Assembly: GCA_016705695.1 (NCBI GenBank)
Contig: JADJLA010000018.1
Coordinates: 124,001-188,000 of the forward strand
Length of the DNA: 64,000 nt
Direction: 5' to 3'
Source of the DNA: Sphingobacteriaceae bacterium
GTDB taxonomy: Bacteria; Bacteroidota; Bacteroidia; B-17B0; Aurantibacillaceae
The notes beneath the pieces were generated by a model. It did not search any database. It was not told where the DNA came from and was given only the letters and a program-made list of their open reading frames with translations. Below, piece by piece: positions 31,765 through 40,530 of this stretch. Position numbers and translations under genes: made by a program. The first letter of the stretch is position 1. Each line of letters starts with the position of its first letter.

Positions 31765-32202
31765 TTATCTCAACGTTGCTCCTTTTTGACTGTACCAAGG
31801 CACAACCTCTACGATCAATCTTCCTGCAACAACAGCAGGGTCGGCTTCTGCTAATTTTTTTGCTTCATCAAACGTAGCAACATTATAAACACAAATTCCT
31901 TTAAGATCTCCATCGGGTAATGATGGTCCTGCAAGATCCATTTTTCCGGCCTCATACATTTTGTTTAAATATGCCATGTGCCCCGCTTGTATTCTGTTTG
32001 CTGTTAGGGTGTCTTGATTACGCTTTGGTCCTTTTTTTAAGAATATCATGTAATATGTTTTCATTTCACCGGTAACGCCTTTTGTTTCTACTTTAACGGC
32101 TTGTGCATTTGTAGTCTTTGCTTTTTTAGTAGAATCGTTTTGTTGTGCTAATGATGTTAAACTTAAAATGCTTAACACTGTTAAGATCACGAATTTTTTC
32201 AT
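31765..32202 (-). CDS. YciI-like domain protein with signal peptide
   Basis: About 145 residues from the ATG at 32202. MKKFVILTVLSILSLTSLAQQ is a signal peptide; a charged linker (KKAKTTNAQAVKV) follows. The YciI-like domain (about 50-145) carries KTYYMIFLKKGP, HMAYLNKMYEAGKMDLAGP and ICVYNVATFDEAKKLAEADPAV. YciI proteins are usually cytoplasmic ferredoxin-like proteins, so secretion is unusual. It is a single gene, and function is unknown. Confidence 0.82.
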   Translation of the reverse strand: MKKFVILTVLSILSLTSLAQQNDSTKKAKTTNAQAVKVETKGVTGEMKTYYMIFLKKGPKRNQDTLTANRIQAGHMAYLNKMYEAGKMDLAGPSLPDGDLKGICVYNVATFDEAKKLAEADPAVVAGRLIVEVVPWYSQKGATLR

Positions 32203-32335
32203 TTTTACGTTGTTTAATTTAAAATTGCTTCTCATTCTTTAACGAATGAATTATTGAATATACTAAAAAAAATTAATATTCAAAATCTATAGTTAATGCA
32301 ATTAAAAAACAAAATGTGCGCTTGATTTTCGTGTG

Positions 32336-32977
32336 TTACTTTTTTGCGCTCTTCGCTGCCTTGCCGGCCGGCCGGCTCGTGTCCTTTTTTTCGTTCCAGG
32401 TTTTGTAAACATCCTGTTGTTTTGGTTTAAATGCGGGCGAACGGCGTAAAGGTTCACAAGCCTTTAATGTTTCGTGACATTCTTTTGGCAACTTCTGATA
32501 CAGTTTTGTTCCTTCTGTTTTCCAGGCTATCATTTCATCGCTTACATCTTTAACTTCCTTCGCAGGATTTCCAACAACCACTTTTCGTTTAGAAATAATT
32601 GTATCTGCCGGAACAAACGTTAATGCGCCAATGATGCATTCATCACCGATCACACAATTATCCATAATAACGCTATTCATTCCCACTAAAACATTTTTTC
32701 CAATGGTTCCTCCATGAATAATAGCGCCGTGACCAATATGCGCTCCTTCTTTTAAAAGCACGGTTGTTCCAGGAAACATATGAATTGTACAATTTTCCTG
32801 AACATTACATCCATCCTCAATAATGATCTCGCCCCAATCGCCACGTACTGCGGCACCGGGACCAATATATACATCTCTTCCAATAGTTACATTTCCTGTA
32901 ACCGTTGCGTTAGGATGAATGAAAGCCGTTTTATCTATTACCGGCACATACCCATTAAATTCAAAAACGTTTGCCAT
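32336..32977 (-). CDS. Gamma carbonic anhydrase-like hexapeptide-repeat protein
   Basis: 213 residues. Residues about 1-170 form a left-handed beta helix: VIDKTAFIHPNATVTGNVTIG, DVYIGPGAAVRGDWGEIIIEDG, NCTIHMFPG, GHGAIIHGGTIG and VGMNSVIMDNC. The metal-binding His residues of the gamma-CA/PaaY group are present (TIHMFPG, IGHGAIIHG). The C-terminal 45 residues are basic and end in SRPAGKAAKSAKK, encoded over a (CCGG)3 tract. It starts next to the prfB stop, so it is probably cotranscribed with prfB. Confidence 0.88.
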   Translation of the reverse strand: MANVFEFNGYVPVIDKTAFIHPNATVTGNVTIGRDVYIGPGAAVRGDWGEIIIEDGCNVQENCTIHMFPGTTVLLKEGAHIGHGAIIHGGTIGKNVLVGMNSVIMDNCVIGDECIIGALTFVPADTIISKRKVVVGNPAKEVKDVSDEMIAWKTEGTKLYQKLPKECHETLKACEPLRRSPAFKPKQQDVYKTWNEKKDTSRPAGKAAKSAKK

Positions 32978-32979
32978 GT

Positions 32980-34078
32980 TTATGTTGTTTGTTTACCTGA
33001 AGTAACCATTAAATAATTTTTTATCAATTCATCTAGATCTCCATTTAACACGCCTTCTGCATCGGTGATCTTTAATTCGGTTCTGTGATCGTTCACCATT
33101 TTATAAGGATGTAAAACATAACTACGGATCTGTGACCCCCACTCTATTTTCATTTTTCCTTCTTCAACGGCGGCTTTTGTTTCGTTACGCTTACGCATTT
33201 CCAATTCGTATAATTGCGAGCGGATCATTTGCAAAGCGCGTTCGCGATTACCATGTTGACTTCTTTCTATTTGACATACTACAACAATTCCCGAAGGCTT
33301 GTGAAGCATTTGAACTTTTGTTTCTACCTTATTTACATTTTGACCTCCCGCACCACCACTTCGCGATGTGGTAACTTCCAGATCGGCAGGCTTAATTTCA
33401 ATTTCAATAGTATCGTCAATTATTGGATACACATAAACAGATGCAAAACTCGTGTGGCGTTTAGCATTGGCATCAAACGGACTAATGCGTACCAGGCGAT
33501 GCACGCCATTCTCTCCTTTTAAATATCCATAAGCATACGGCCCTTCGATCTGTAGAGACACTGATTTTATTCCCGCTGCATCGCCTGCATTATAGTCGAG
33601 TTGAGAAACTTTGAAACCACTTTTTTCTGCCCACATAATATACATGCGCATTAACATGCTGGCCCAATCGCAACTTTCTGTTCCTCCTGCCCCTGCGTTG
33701 ATCTGAAGAACACAACTTAATTGGTCTTCTTCGTTACGAAGCATGTTCTTAAACTCAAGATCCTCCAATTTTTTAATGGTAATTTCAAACTGATGCTGTG
33801 TTTCAGCTTCAGAGGCTTCTCCTTCCTTAAAAAATTCGTAAAATGTGTTTAGGTCCTCGATATCCTTTGTTAATTCATCATAGCCTGTTATCCAAACTTT
33901 TTTGAGTTTAACTTCAGCCAAAACCGATTCGGCTTTTTTGCTATCGTTCCAAAAATTTGGATCTAATGTTTTTTCTTCAAGTAATGAGAGATCGTGTTTC
34001 TTTTTATCGTAGTCAAAGAAACCCCCTTAATGCCAGGTGACGTGAGTTAACGTCTTTTAATTGGTCTTGTGTGAACAT
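32980..34078 (-). CDS. prfB: Peptide chain release factor 2 (programmed +1 frameshift)
   Basis: RF2 recognises UGA and UAA stops. The first 21 codons begin at ATG 34078 (MFTQDQLKDVNSRHLALRGFL) and end at TGA 34013-34015. A +1 shift at CTT-TGA continues with DYDKKKHDLSLLEEKTLDPNFW into the main frame to 32980. The shift site has the AGGGGG Shine-Dalgarno-like stimulator (34022-34027). The SPF recognition tripeptide (RISPFDANAKRHTSF) and the GGQ motif (SGGAGGQNVNKVET) are present. The full product is about 365 residues. This is autoregulation: low RF2 lets ribosomes shift at the UGA. Confidence 0.97.
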
Positions 34079-34082
34079 ACTG

Positions 34083-34090
34083 CAAATATA
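34083..34090 (-). promoter_or_regulatory. -7 box (TATATTTG) of prfB
   Basis: TATATTTG on the minus strand ends 4 nt before the prfB ATG, an exact TAnnTTTG match that predicts a leaderless prfB transcript. Confidence 0.55.
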
Positions 34091-34104
34091 AGGTTTTTTT
34101 ATTA

Positions 34105-34129
34105 GCCACGGAGACCCGGAGGCACAGAG
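34105..34129. repeat. Single CCACGGAG-family arm
   Basis: GCCACGGAGACCCGGAGGC and its continuation form one arm without a partner within the next several hundred bases. It lies just after the HTTM gene stop and upstream of the prfB promoter. Confidence 0.75.
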
Positions 34130-34132
34130 AAA

Positions 34133-34975
34133 TTATCCGTTATCTTCCTTAAAATCATAGAATAAAACATAGGTTATGACCATGATCCATCCAAAAAAGA
34201 AAAGGCCCATAACAAATGCAATGTACAAATGCATCACAACGCCGAAATGTAAAAAATAACGCTTTATGCCTTTAACCCAAATTAAAAAAGGAAATAAACT
34301 TTGGTACAACAATACCACGTAAGTAATTATAACGGTAAGAAAGTGAAATGAATCAACAGTGTTAATCACAAATGAACGTGAATAATACTGCGCTTTGCTT
34401 GTGAGATAAACAACCTCTCCATTTAACCAATCAGCATCGTACCATTTCGCTAATGCCGAAAAACCATAGAGAATACATACTTGCAATATCAATGCTAAGT
34501 AAGAAACATTATGCAAAACAATTTTAATTTTATCGTAAACTCCGCTTCCTGTATTAAAATCCTTTCGAAGCCACGCACTTAAAAAACACAGATTTACTAG
34601 AATTGATTCTCCCGCGGTTGTGGTTGTGTAGATCCTAATATCTAAATTCAAAACAAGTAAATAAATGATAAGATCTGTTAACACATAAGATCGTTTATCA
34701 AACAAGGAATAGAGGCTCAATAAAAGCACCGTACAAATAAATCCGCATGCTAATGTGCTGTTCTTACTTAAATATATTAGAAAAGCGAACTGTTTAAAAA
34801 ATCCTATTGGCTCGTTATAAACTAAAGAAAAGGCGTGTTGGCCAAAAAGAATATCGAAATTCAATAGCCATAAAACACATTTTACAATTATAAAACCATA
34901 CAGCAAGTTCTTGAACAAACGAGCGTTCTTTTGCTTTCGGTAATCATCAAAAAAATATGCGATCGCTTTATTCAT
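34133..34975 (-). CDS. HTTM-domain (SdpB-like) integral membrane protein
   Basis: 280 residues with seven or eight hydrophobic segments. The pattern LAKWYDADWLNGEVVYL after a transmembrane helix, and the general layout, match HTTM proteins, the membrane family related to vitamin K gamma-carboxylase; SdpB belongs to this group. The carboxylase active-site Lys context is not seen, so enzymatic activity is not claimed. Its start overlaps the end of the DUF5819-like gene by 8 nt, so the two are coupled and probably form a membrane pair. Confidence 0.75.
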   Translation of the reverse strand: MNKAIAYFFDDYRKQKNARLFKNLLYGFIIVKCVLWLLNFDILFGQHAFSLVYNEPIGFFKQFAFLIYLSKNSTLACGFICTVLLLSLYSLFDKRSYVLTDLIIYLLVLNLDIRIYTTTTAGESILVNLCFLSAWLRKDFNTGSGVYDKIKIVLHNVSYLALILQVCILYGFSALAKWYDADWLNGEVVYLTSKAQYYSRSFVINTVDSFHFLTVIITYVVLLYQSLFPFLIWVKGIKRYFLHFGVVMHLYIAFVMGLFFFGWIMVITYVLFYDFKEDNG

Positions 34976-35489
34976 TCACGGTATATGTTCTTTTGTTTGT
35001 TTGAATGTCGGTAGCAACCAACATCAGTCTCAAATTCTCAATTTTATTTTTGTGTTTTTTTTGGAGATATTGAATATTAACGTACTCAAATATTTGGTAG
35101 TATTTGTCGTTAGTGAATTTATACAGATCTCCTTTGATGTTCATTGCCCTATTATGTACAAAAATACTTGCGTCGGTTAATGAGATCATAAGGAATTCTC
35201 GCCCACTAAAAACCGTACGCTCTTCCAACACTTCTTGTATTGGAAACGAATGCTGTTTTTGTCCGTTCACTTCATACACAGCATAAATACTGTAATTATA
35301 TCTTGTTCCGGGCGCGAACATTCGCCAATCTTGATGGAAATACGGATCGCAATAAGTCATCGCATAAAAATCCATTTTTCGTTTAGGCTCTCTATTAAAT
35401 GGATAAGCTCCCCAGATCACAAAAAGGAAATGCGCAACAAAAATTACACCAACGGCGCAAAGGATAAGTATTTTAACTCTATATTTAAT
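34968..35489 (-). CDS. DUF5819-like (SdpA-like) membrane-anchored protein, start uncertain
   Basis: From a GTG at 35420 the protein has 150 residues and begins inside a hydrophobic helix (IWGAYPFN). The open frame extends upstream to about 35489 and adds a complete transmembrane segment (ILILCAVGVIFVAHFLFVIWG), but has no ATG, GTG or TTG before it; an ATT at 35489 is the most likely start. The motif MTYCDPYFHQDWRMFAPGTRYNYSIY resembles the conserved F(G)QxWxxFAP of DUF5819/SdpA-like proteins, found next to HTTM proteins. It is an inner-membrane-anchored protein with an extracytoplasmic domain. Function is unknown. Confidence 0.65.
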   Translation of the reverse strand: MKYRVKILILCAVGVIFVAHFLFVIWGAYPFNREPKRKMDFYAMTYCDPYFHQDWRMFAPGTRYNYSIYAVYEVNGQKQHSFPIQEVLEERTVFSGREFLMISLTDASIFVHNRAMNIKGDLYKFTNDKYYQIFEYVNIQYLQKKHKNKIENLRLMLVATDIQTNKRTYTVNE

Positions 35490-35509
35490 GTTTTAAAAGT
35501 AAACATTGT

Positions 35510-37642
35510 ATGCGTAAAATTCTAGTTATTGCCTTAATATTACATCTGAGCGTAAATGCTCAAGAAAAACTATTAACCATTCAGGAAGCTGTTTTAAAAG
35601 GCCGAACAGATCTGGCGCCTAAACGTCTTCAAAACATTCAATTTGTACCAGGCATCAACTCCTTTTTTTATGTTGATAATGGCAAAGTGATCAAGGGCGA
35701 TAATGCCAATGGTAAAACAACTGAGTGGTTCAAATTAAGCGACCTCAACGTTTCTTTAAAAAATGCCAAACGCGATACATTAAAGGCTTTTCCTGGTTTA
35801 CAATTTAAAGACGCTAACACCTGTTGGTTCAATCAAGGAAAAGATATAGTAATGTTCGATCTTAAAACAAAAGCAGTTTCATCAGCAAGCACAGATCCAT
35901 CATTAAAAGAAGAAGATGCCGACGAACATAAAGCAACAAAGTATATTGCTTTTACAAAAGACCATAATTTATACGTTAATGTTGTAGGTGATATTCGTCA
36001 AATTAGCATTGATGGTACTATTAATTTAGTTTATGGTGGTAAAAATGTTCATCAAAACGAATTTGGAATTGGTAAAGGAACTTTTTGGAGCCCCAAAGGA
36101 AATTTGCTCGCTTTTTATAGAATGGATCAGACGGATGTATTTAGTTATCCTATTATTGATTGGAAACCATATCCTGCAAAAAATGAAGACATCAAATATC
36201 CAATGGCAAGATCAAAAAGTCATTATGTAACGCTTGGTATTTATAATATTACATCTCAAAGTGTGATCTACTTAAAAACAAAAAGGCCAAAAGATCATTA
36301 CCTCACTAATGTTTCCTGGAGTCCTGATGAAAAATTTATTTATATCGCCGAACTTAACCGCGAACAAAATTTTATGCAGTTAAATGAGTATAACGCATCA
36401 AACGGCGACTTTGTTAGAACTTTATTTGAAGAGAAAGATGAAAAGTATGTGGAGCCTTTACATGAAATGATTTTTGTGCCGAACAAACCTCAGCAATTTA
36501 TTTGGCATAGCCGTAGAGATGGTTTTACGCATTTATATCTGTATGATATTTCAGGAAAACTTGTGCGACAAATTACCAGTGGCCCTTGGGAAGTTAAATC
36601 AACCAATGGCTTTGATGCAAAGAGCGAGCGATTTTTCTTTCATGCCAATGGCACTAGCCCTGTTAACCAAGATTTTTACAGTGTAAGTTTAAAAACAGGT
36701 GAAATAAAAAAATTAACTAACGGCGCAGGAACTCATGTGTGTATGTTGGATGCAAGTGGAAATTATTTTATTGATAATTTTTCCAGCGTATATGTTCCGC
36801 GTGAATATAATGTTGTAAGTACAAAGGGAAAATCGTCGAGCATCTTTAAGGCAGAAAACCCGATCAAAGATTACAAAACAGGGTCGTGGAATTTATTTAC
36901 CATAAAAAATAGCGAAGGAACAGATCTGTATTGCAGAATGTTCAAGCCTGTAAATTTCGACAGCACAAAAAAATATCCGGTATTAGTGTATTTGTATAAT
37001 GGTCCGCACTCACAAATGGTTTTAAATACCTGGATGGCTGGTGGAGAATTGTGGTATCAGTACATGGCTCAAAAAGGATTTATAGTGTTTACGGTTGATG
37101 GGCGTGGCACATCATATCGTGGAAAAGCATTTGAACAAGCCATTCATCGCCAGTTAGGAAAAGTTGAAATGGAAGATCAATTAAAAGGAGTTGACTATTT
37201 AAAATCCTTGCCCTATGTGGATGGAAACAGAATTGGTGTACACGGCTGGAGTTACGGTGGATTTATGACCACATCGTTAATGACAAGAAATCCGGGAGTG
37301 TATAAAGTTGGCGTGGCGGGCGGCCCCGTAATCGATTGGAGTCATTACGAAATTATGTACGGCGAACGTTATATGGATACGCCACAAGAAAATAAAGAAG
37401 GATACGACAAAAATAATTTATTGAATCACGTTGGAAATTTAAAAGGGAAATTATTAATGATCCATGGTGCTCAAGATCCTGTTGTCGTTTGGCAACACAG
37501 CATGATGTATGTAAAAAAATGTGTTGACAAAGGTGTACAGATAGATTATTTTGTTTATCCGGGACATGAACACAATGTGTTAGGAAAAGATCGCGCGCAT
37601 TTAATGGAAAAGATCTGTAATTATTTTATTGATAATTTATAA
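35510..37642 (+). CDS. S9B family dipeptidyl peptidase IV
   Basis: A 710-residue secreted or periplasmic serine peptidase that removes X-Pro dipeptides. A signal peptide (MRKILVIALILHLSVNAQ) is followed by a DPPIV N-terminal beta-propeller (about 30-460, with NEFGIGKGTFWSPKGN and VSWSPDEKFIYIAELNR). The alpha/beta hydrolase domain carries Ser in GWSYGGFM near 581, Asp in HGAQDPVV near 659 and His in PGHEHNV near 691. The last base of its stop region overlaps the ATG of the next gene (TAATG), so they are coupled. Confidence 0.94.
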   Translation: MRKILVIALILHLSVNAQEKLLTIQEAVLKGRTDLAPKRLQNIQFVPGINSFFYVDNGKVIKGDNANGKTTEWFKLSDLNVSLKNAKRDTLKAFPGLQFKDANTCWFNQGKDIVMFDLKTKAVSSASTDPSLKEEDADEHKATKYIAFTKDHNLYVNVVGDIRQISIDGTINLVYGGKNVHQNEFGIGKGTFWSPKGNLLAFYRMDQTDVFSYPIIDWKPYPAKNEDIKYPMARSKSHYVTLGIYNITSQSVIYLKTKRPKDHYLTNVSWSPDEKFIYIAELNREQNFMQLNEYNASNGDFVRTLFEEKDEKYVEPLHEMIFVPNKPQQFIWHSRRDGFTHLYLYDISGKLVRQITSGPWEVKSTNGFDAKSERFFFHANGTSPVNQDFYSVSLKTGEIKKLTNGAGTHVCMLDASGNYFIDNFSSVYVPREYNVVSTKGKSSSIFKAENPIKDYKTGSWNLFTIKNSEGTDLYCRMFKPVNFDSTKKYPVLVYLYNGPHSQMVLNTWMAGGELWYQYMAQKGFIVFTVDGRGTSYRGKAFEQAIHRQLGKVEMEDQLKGVDYLKSLPYVDGNRIGVHGWSYGGFMTTSLMTRNPGVYKVGVAGGPVIDWSHYEIMYGERYMDTPQENKEGYDKNNLLNHVGNLKGKLLMIHGAQDPVVVWQHSMMYVKKCVDKGVQIDYFVYPGHEHNVLGKDRAHLMEKICNYFIDNL

Positions 37643-38601
37643 TGCGCATTTGGTTATCCATTCTGTGTCTTGTTCTTGTGCATCATTTTCATGCGCAAGT
37701 AAATTTTACTAGCCAAAAAAGTGGTAAGAATTCTAAGCCTGATGAATTAAATCTATTCAAATTTGCCAACGTGCGCGACTTTGCCATGAACAAATGGGGA
37801 ACCGAAGTTTATTTTAGTGTTCAAAGCGCGGGCTCCGAAATTTCGGCCATTGTTTGGAGCAAAAAGAAAAAAGGAAAATGGAGTGCGCCCGAAGTGATAA
37901 GTTTCTCGGGTAAATTCAACGATCTGGAACCATTTTTATCGCTTGATAATACACGTTTATATTTTGTTTCTAATCGTCCGTTAAGTAAAACCGGAACTCA
38001 AACTAAAGATTTTGATATTTGGTATTGTGAGCGTAATCCTGCCGGAAATTGGGGAGAGCCAAGAAATTTAGGTGCGCCTGTAAATTCTAGTGAAAACGAA
38101 TTTTATCCGAGCCTTGCAAAAAACGGTAATTTATATTTTACGAATGATGGGAAACGCTCTAAAGGAAAGGACGATATTTTTGTTTGCGCTTTTAAAGACG
38201 GAAAATACTGCTCGCCTGTTTCGGTTTCCGATTCTATAAACACAGTCGGTTATGAATTTAATGCGTTTATTGGGCCCGATGAAGATTATATAATTTTTAC
38301 CGGATACAATAAGCCCGATGGTTTAGGAAGTGGGGATCTTTATATTTCTTATCGTAAAAAAGATAGCACTTGGACGCAACCAAAACACATGGGAGAAGCT
38401 TTTAATTCAAAGCAAATGGATTATTGTCCTTTTGTGGATGAAAGTACCAAAACACTTTACTTTACAAGCAAGCGCAACAATACCAGTGCCGAATTTGAAA
38501 AAAATTTAACCACCGAAGAATTACTGGATGCCATAAATGTTTATGCTAACGGGCAAAGTAGATTGTATAAAGTGAGTTTGAGAGATTGGTTAAAAAGGTG
38601 A
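37642..38601 (+). CDS. Secreted PD40 (WD40-like beta-propeller) protein
   Basis: 319 residues with a signal peptide ending HHFHAQ. Four or five PD40-type blades are visible: FNDLEPFLSLDNTRLYFVSNRPL, SENEFYPSLAKNGNLYFTNDG, YEFNAFIGPDEDYIIFTGY and MDYCPFVDESTKTLYFTSKRN. These propellers resemble the TolB type and usually act in binding. It is translationally coupled to the DPP-IV gene, so it may assist peptide handling in the periplasm. No catalytic motif was seen. Confidence 0.82.
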   Translation: MRIWLSILCLVLVHHFHAQVNFTSQKSGKNSKPDELNLFKFANVRDFAMNKWGTEVYFSVQSAGSEISAIVWSKKKKGKWSAPEVISFSGKFNDLEPFLSLDNTRLYFVSNRPLSKTGTQTKDFDIWYCERNPAGNWGEPRNLGAPVNSSENEFYPSLAKNGNLYFTNDGKRSKGKDDIFVCAFKDGKYCSPVSVSDSINTVGYEFNAFIGPDEDYIIFTGYNKPDGLGSGDLYISYRKKDSTWTQPKHMGEAFNSKQMDYCPFVDESTKTLYFTSKRNNTSAEFEKNLTTEELLDAINVYANGQSRLYKVSLRDWLKR

Positions 38602-38606
38602 TTATT

Positions 38607-39557
38607 TTATTTCTCTTTCTTTTTAAATACAACGCTTAATGATATTTCATGACTTGCTGCTGTATTGCCTGACAGCTTATTGATATTCCTATCATAAGAA
38701 TACGTTATTCCAAATCGACGACCCGTATATCCTAGAAACCCAATAAAATTATGTGCATTTGTATCATCCTGCCATTCTCTCAAATAAAACTTATTGCTTA
38801 ATCTATATCCTAACCCATAAGTAAAACCTCTGGCTCTTTTATTAATGATATTTACTCTATAATTATAATAGCTGTTCTGAAGGATTAAGATAGTTGTAAG
38901 GTCAATCGCGTTCATTGGGTTAAACGCTATGCGATATGCTCCATGAATTGTTGTCCTTACTGGCAAATGATAGGTGCCTAAATTAGAGATGTTTGGTTCA
39001 AGTAAGTTTGAAAATGAAACCCCTATGAGGGCAGCTTCACCATGTTTTATGATCAATCCCGCTGCAATATCATTATACTTTACCGAAGAATTTGGAACTA
39101 TAGTAGGGTCATTCCAAATCATTCCATACCTCATGTTAATCATATCTCCAAAATTCAGACGCCCGTTATCTAATATAGACTGTACAAATGATGTCTGAAC
39201 AGAGGGAATGATCTTAATATTCTTTTCTTTTGAAAGGGTAATGTGTTGTGCATATACAAAAGAAATCGAAGTTGCCCGTGTTGTTCCTCTTCCCTGATCA
39301 TCGGTTAAAATGCTTAACGCCATACCGCCGCGGATTGGTTTTATATAGCCATCAAAACAACTTCCATACGTTACATATTGTCCACTTAAGTTCGGCCATT
39401 GATTTCTATAAATAGTTTGATTTCTTATAAATCCGTTAGATCCTGCAAAAGAAGGATTTAAATAAACTAATGATTGGTGTATATTATTAAAAGCAACATC
39501 CTGCGATTGTGCAGCACAATAAGCCAACATAAAAAATAGGATCAATTGCTTTTTCAT
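38607..39557 (-). CDS. PorP/SprF family T9SS membrane protein (paralogue 1)
   Basis: About 316 residues. A signal peptide (MKKQLILFFMLAYCAAQSQD) is followed by the family opening VAFNNIHQSLVYLNPSFAGSNGFIRNQTIYRNQWP and an outer-membrane beta-barrel. Family members accompany the T9SS and gliding motility; PorP-like proteins are thought to anchor surface components. An ATG seven codons upstream overlaps the preceding gene; the ATG at 39557 is favoured because the signal peptide begins there. It is a tandem paralogue of the next upstream gene, which shares the LNPSFAGSNGFIRNQT motif. Confidence 0.88.
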   Translation of the reverse strand: MKKQLILFFMLAYCAAQSQDVAFNNIHQSLVYLNPSFAGSNGFIRNQTIYRNQWPNLSGQYVTYGSCFDGYIKPIRGGMALSILTDDQGRGTTRATSISFVYAQHITLSKEKNIKIIPSVQTSFVQSILDNGRLNFGDMINMRYGMIWNDPTIVPNSSVKYNDIAAGLIIKHGEAALIGVSFSNLLEPNISNLGTYHLPVRTTIHGAYRIAFNPMNAIDLTTILILQNSYYNYRVNIINKRARGFTYGLGYRLSNKFYLREWQDDTNAHNFIGFLGYTGRRFGITYSYDRNINKLSGNTAASHEISLSVVFKKKEK

Positions 39558-39559
39558 GA

Positions 39560-40495
39560 TCACCAATTCTCCATGCAAGTTAATTGCTTACGCTGATCTT
39601 TGTTTCTAAGGGTGTAAGAAAATCCTAATTCAGAAGAAAACGGCGGACCAAGTCCGTTTTTTTTATAAGTAGCGGTTAAATTGATGCTATAATAGTTAGT
39701 TCTATAACCTATATTTCCCATATAACCCCTACGGTTTTCGCAACCCAAACCTACAATCGCATGCTTAAATAATAAAACTTTGGCCATTATCTGGGCATAC
39801 TCAGCATAGCCTTGTTTTGCGCACATGGCAGAAAAATTAAATAACAGATCTCGTTTTGTAATAATACTATATGATGCGTGAGCATTAAAACGAAATGGCA
39901 ACTTGCTTACACCCCAAAGCCCCATGTCGGGTTGTGTGAAGTGAAACAAAGAAGCTCCAATAAATAATTTTTTGTATTGAACTAAAAGCCCCGTGCTAAA
40001 ATCTAGATTTGACTTTCTAGGTACGGGTTCGTAATCCCACGATCGTACGAAAGCGTTCCTATCAAATTGAGATCTCATATCTTCAAATGTAATTTTGCTT
40101 CTATTAAGATGTCTTACAAAACCTCCCAATTGCACGGAAGGGATTATTTTTATCTGTTTTTCTTTCAAATAGAAATATTGAGCGTAAGTAATATTGAAAA
40201 CATCATTTTTGAGAAGGCCGCTATTAACATCATCATGAAGATAATTTACTGCAACTCCTCCATTTATCCTTTTGAAGAACATATCAAAGCTATTTCCAAT
40301 AGACATATAATATTGTTCATCTACTTGACCAAACTGTCCCGTTCTTAAATTTGTTTGATTTCTAATAAATCCGTTTGATCCTGCAAAAGATGGATTAAGG
40401 TTTACTAAAGACTGCTGCGGATTAAGAAAATAAATATCCTGAGCGCTTACTGCGCTGCTAATAACAACTGAAAGTAGGACGATAATTTTTCTCAC
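39560..40495 (-). CDS. PorP/SprF family T9SS membrane protein (paralogue 2)
   Basis: 311 residues from a GTG at 40495. A signal peptide (MRKIIVLLSVVISSAVSAQ) and the motif LVNLNPSFAGSNGFIRNQT open the protein, followed by a beta-barrel of alternating aromatic strands. It overlaps or abuts paralogue 1, so the two are cotranscribed. The near identity of their N-terminal 30 residues suggests a local duplication. They may pair with T9SS surface proteins such as those elsewhere in the window; no partner lies next to them. Confidence 0.86.
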   Translation of the reverse strand: MRKIIVLLSVVISSAVSAQDIYFLNPQQSLVNLNPSFAGSNGFIRNQTNLRTGQFGQVDEQYYMSIGNSFDMFFKRINGGVAVNYLHDDVNSGLLKNDVFNITYAQYFYLKEKQIKIIPSVQLGGFVRHLNRSKITFEDMRSQFDRNAFVRSWDYEPVPRKSNLDFSTGLLVQYKKLFIGASLFHFTQPDMGLWGVSKLPFRFNAHASYSIITKRDLLFNFSAMCAKQGYAEYAQIMAKVLLFKHAIVGLGCENRRGYMGNIGYRTNYYSINLTATYKKNGLGPPFSSELGFSYTLRNKDQRKQLTCMENW

Positions 40496-40530
40496 ATAAC
40501 TAAATTACAAAAGAAAAATCACAAAAACAA

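Noticed and set aside
32364..32375. (CCGG)3 tract as a regulatory or recombination site
   Set aside because: It lies in the coding C-terminus of the hexapeptide protein and encodes part of a basic tail; no second copy was seen.
34133..34975. HTTM protein as a vitamin K-dependent gamma-carboxylase
   Set aside because: Only the membrane fold is shared; catalytic residues were not recognised and the length is short.
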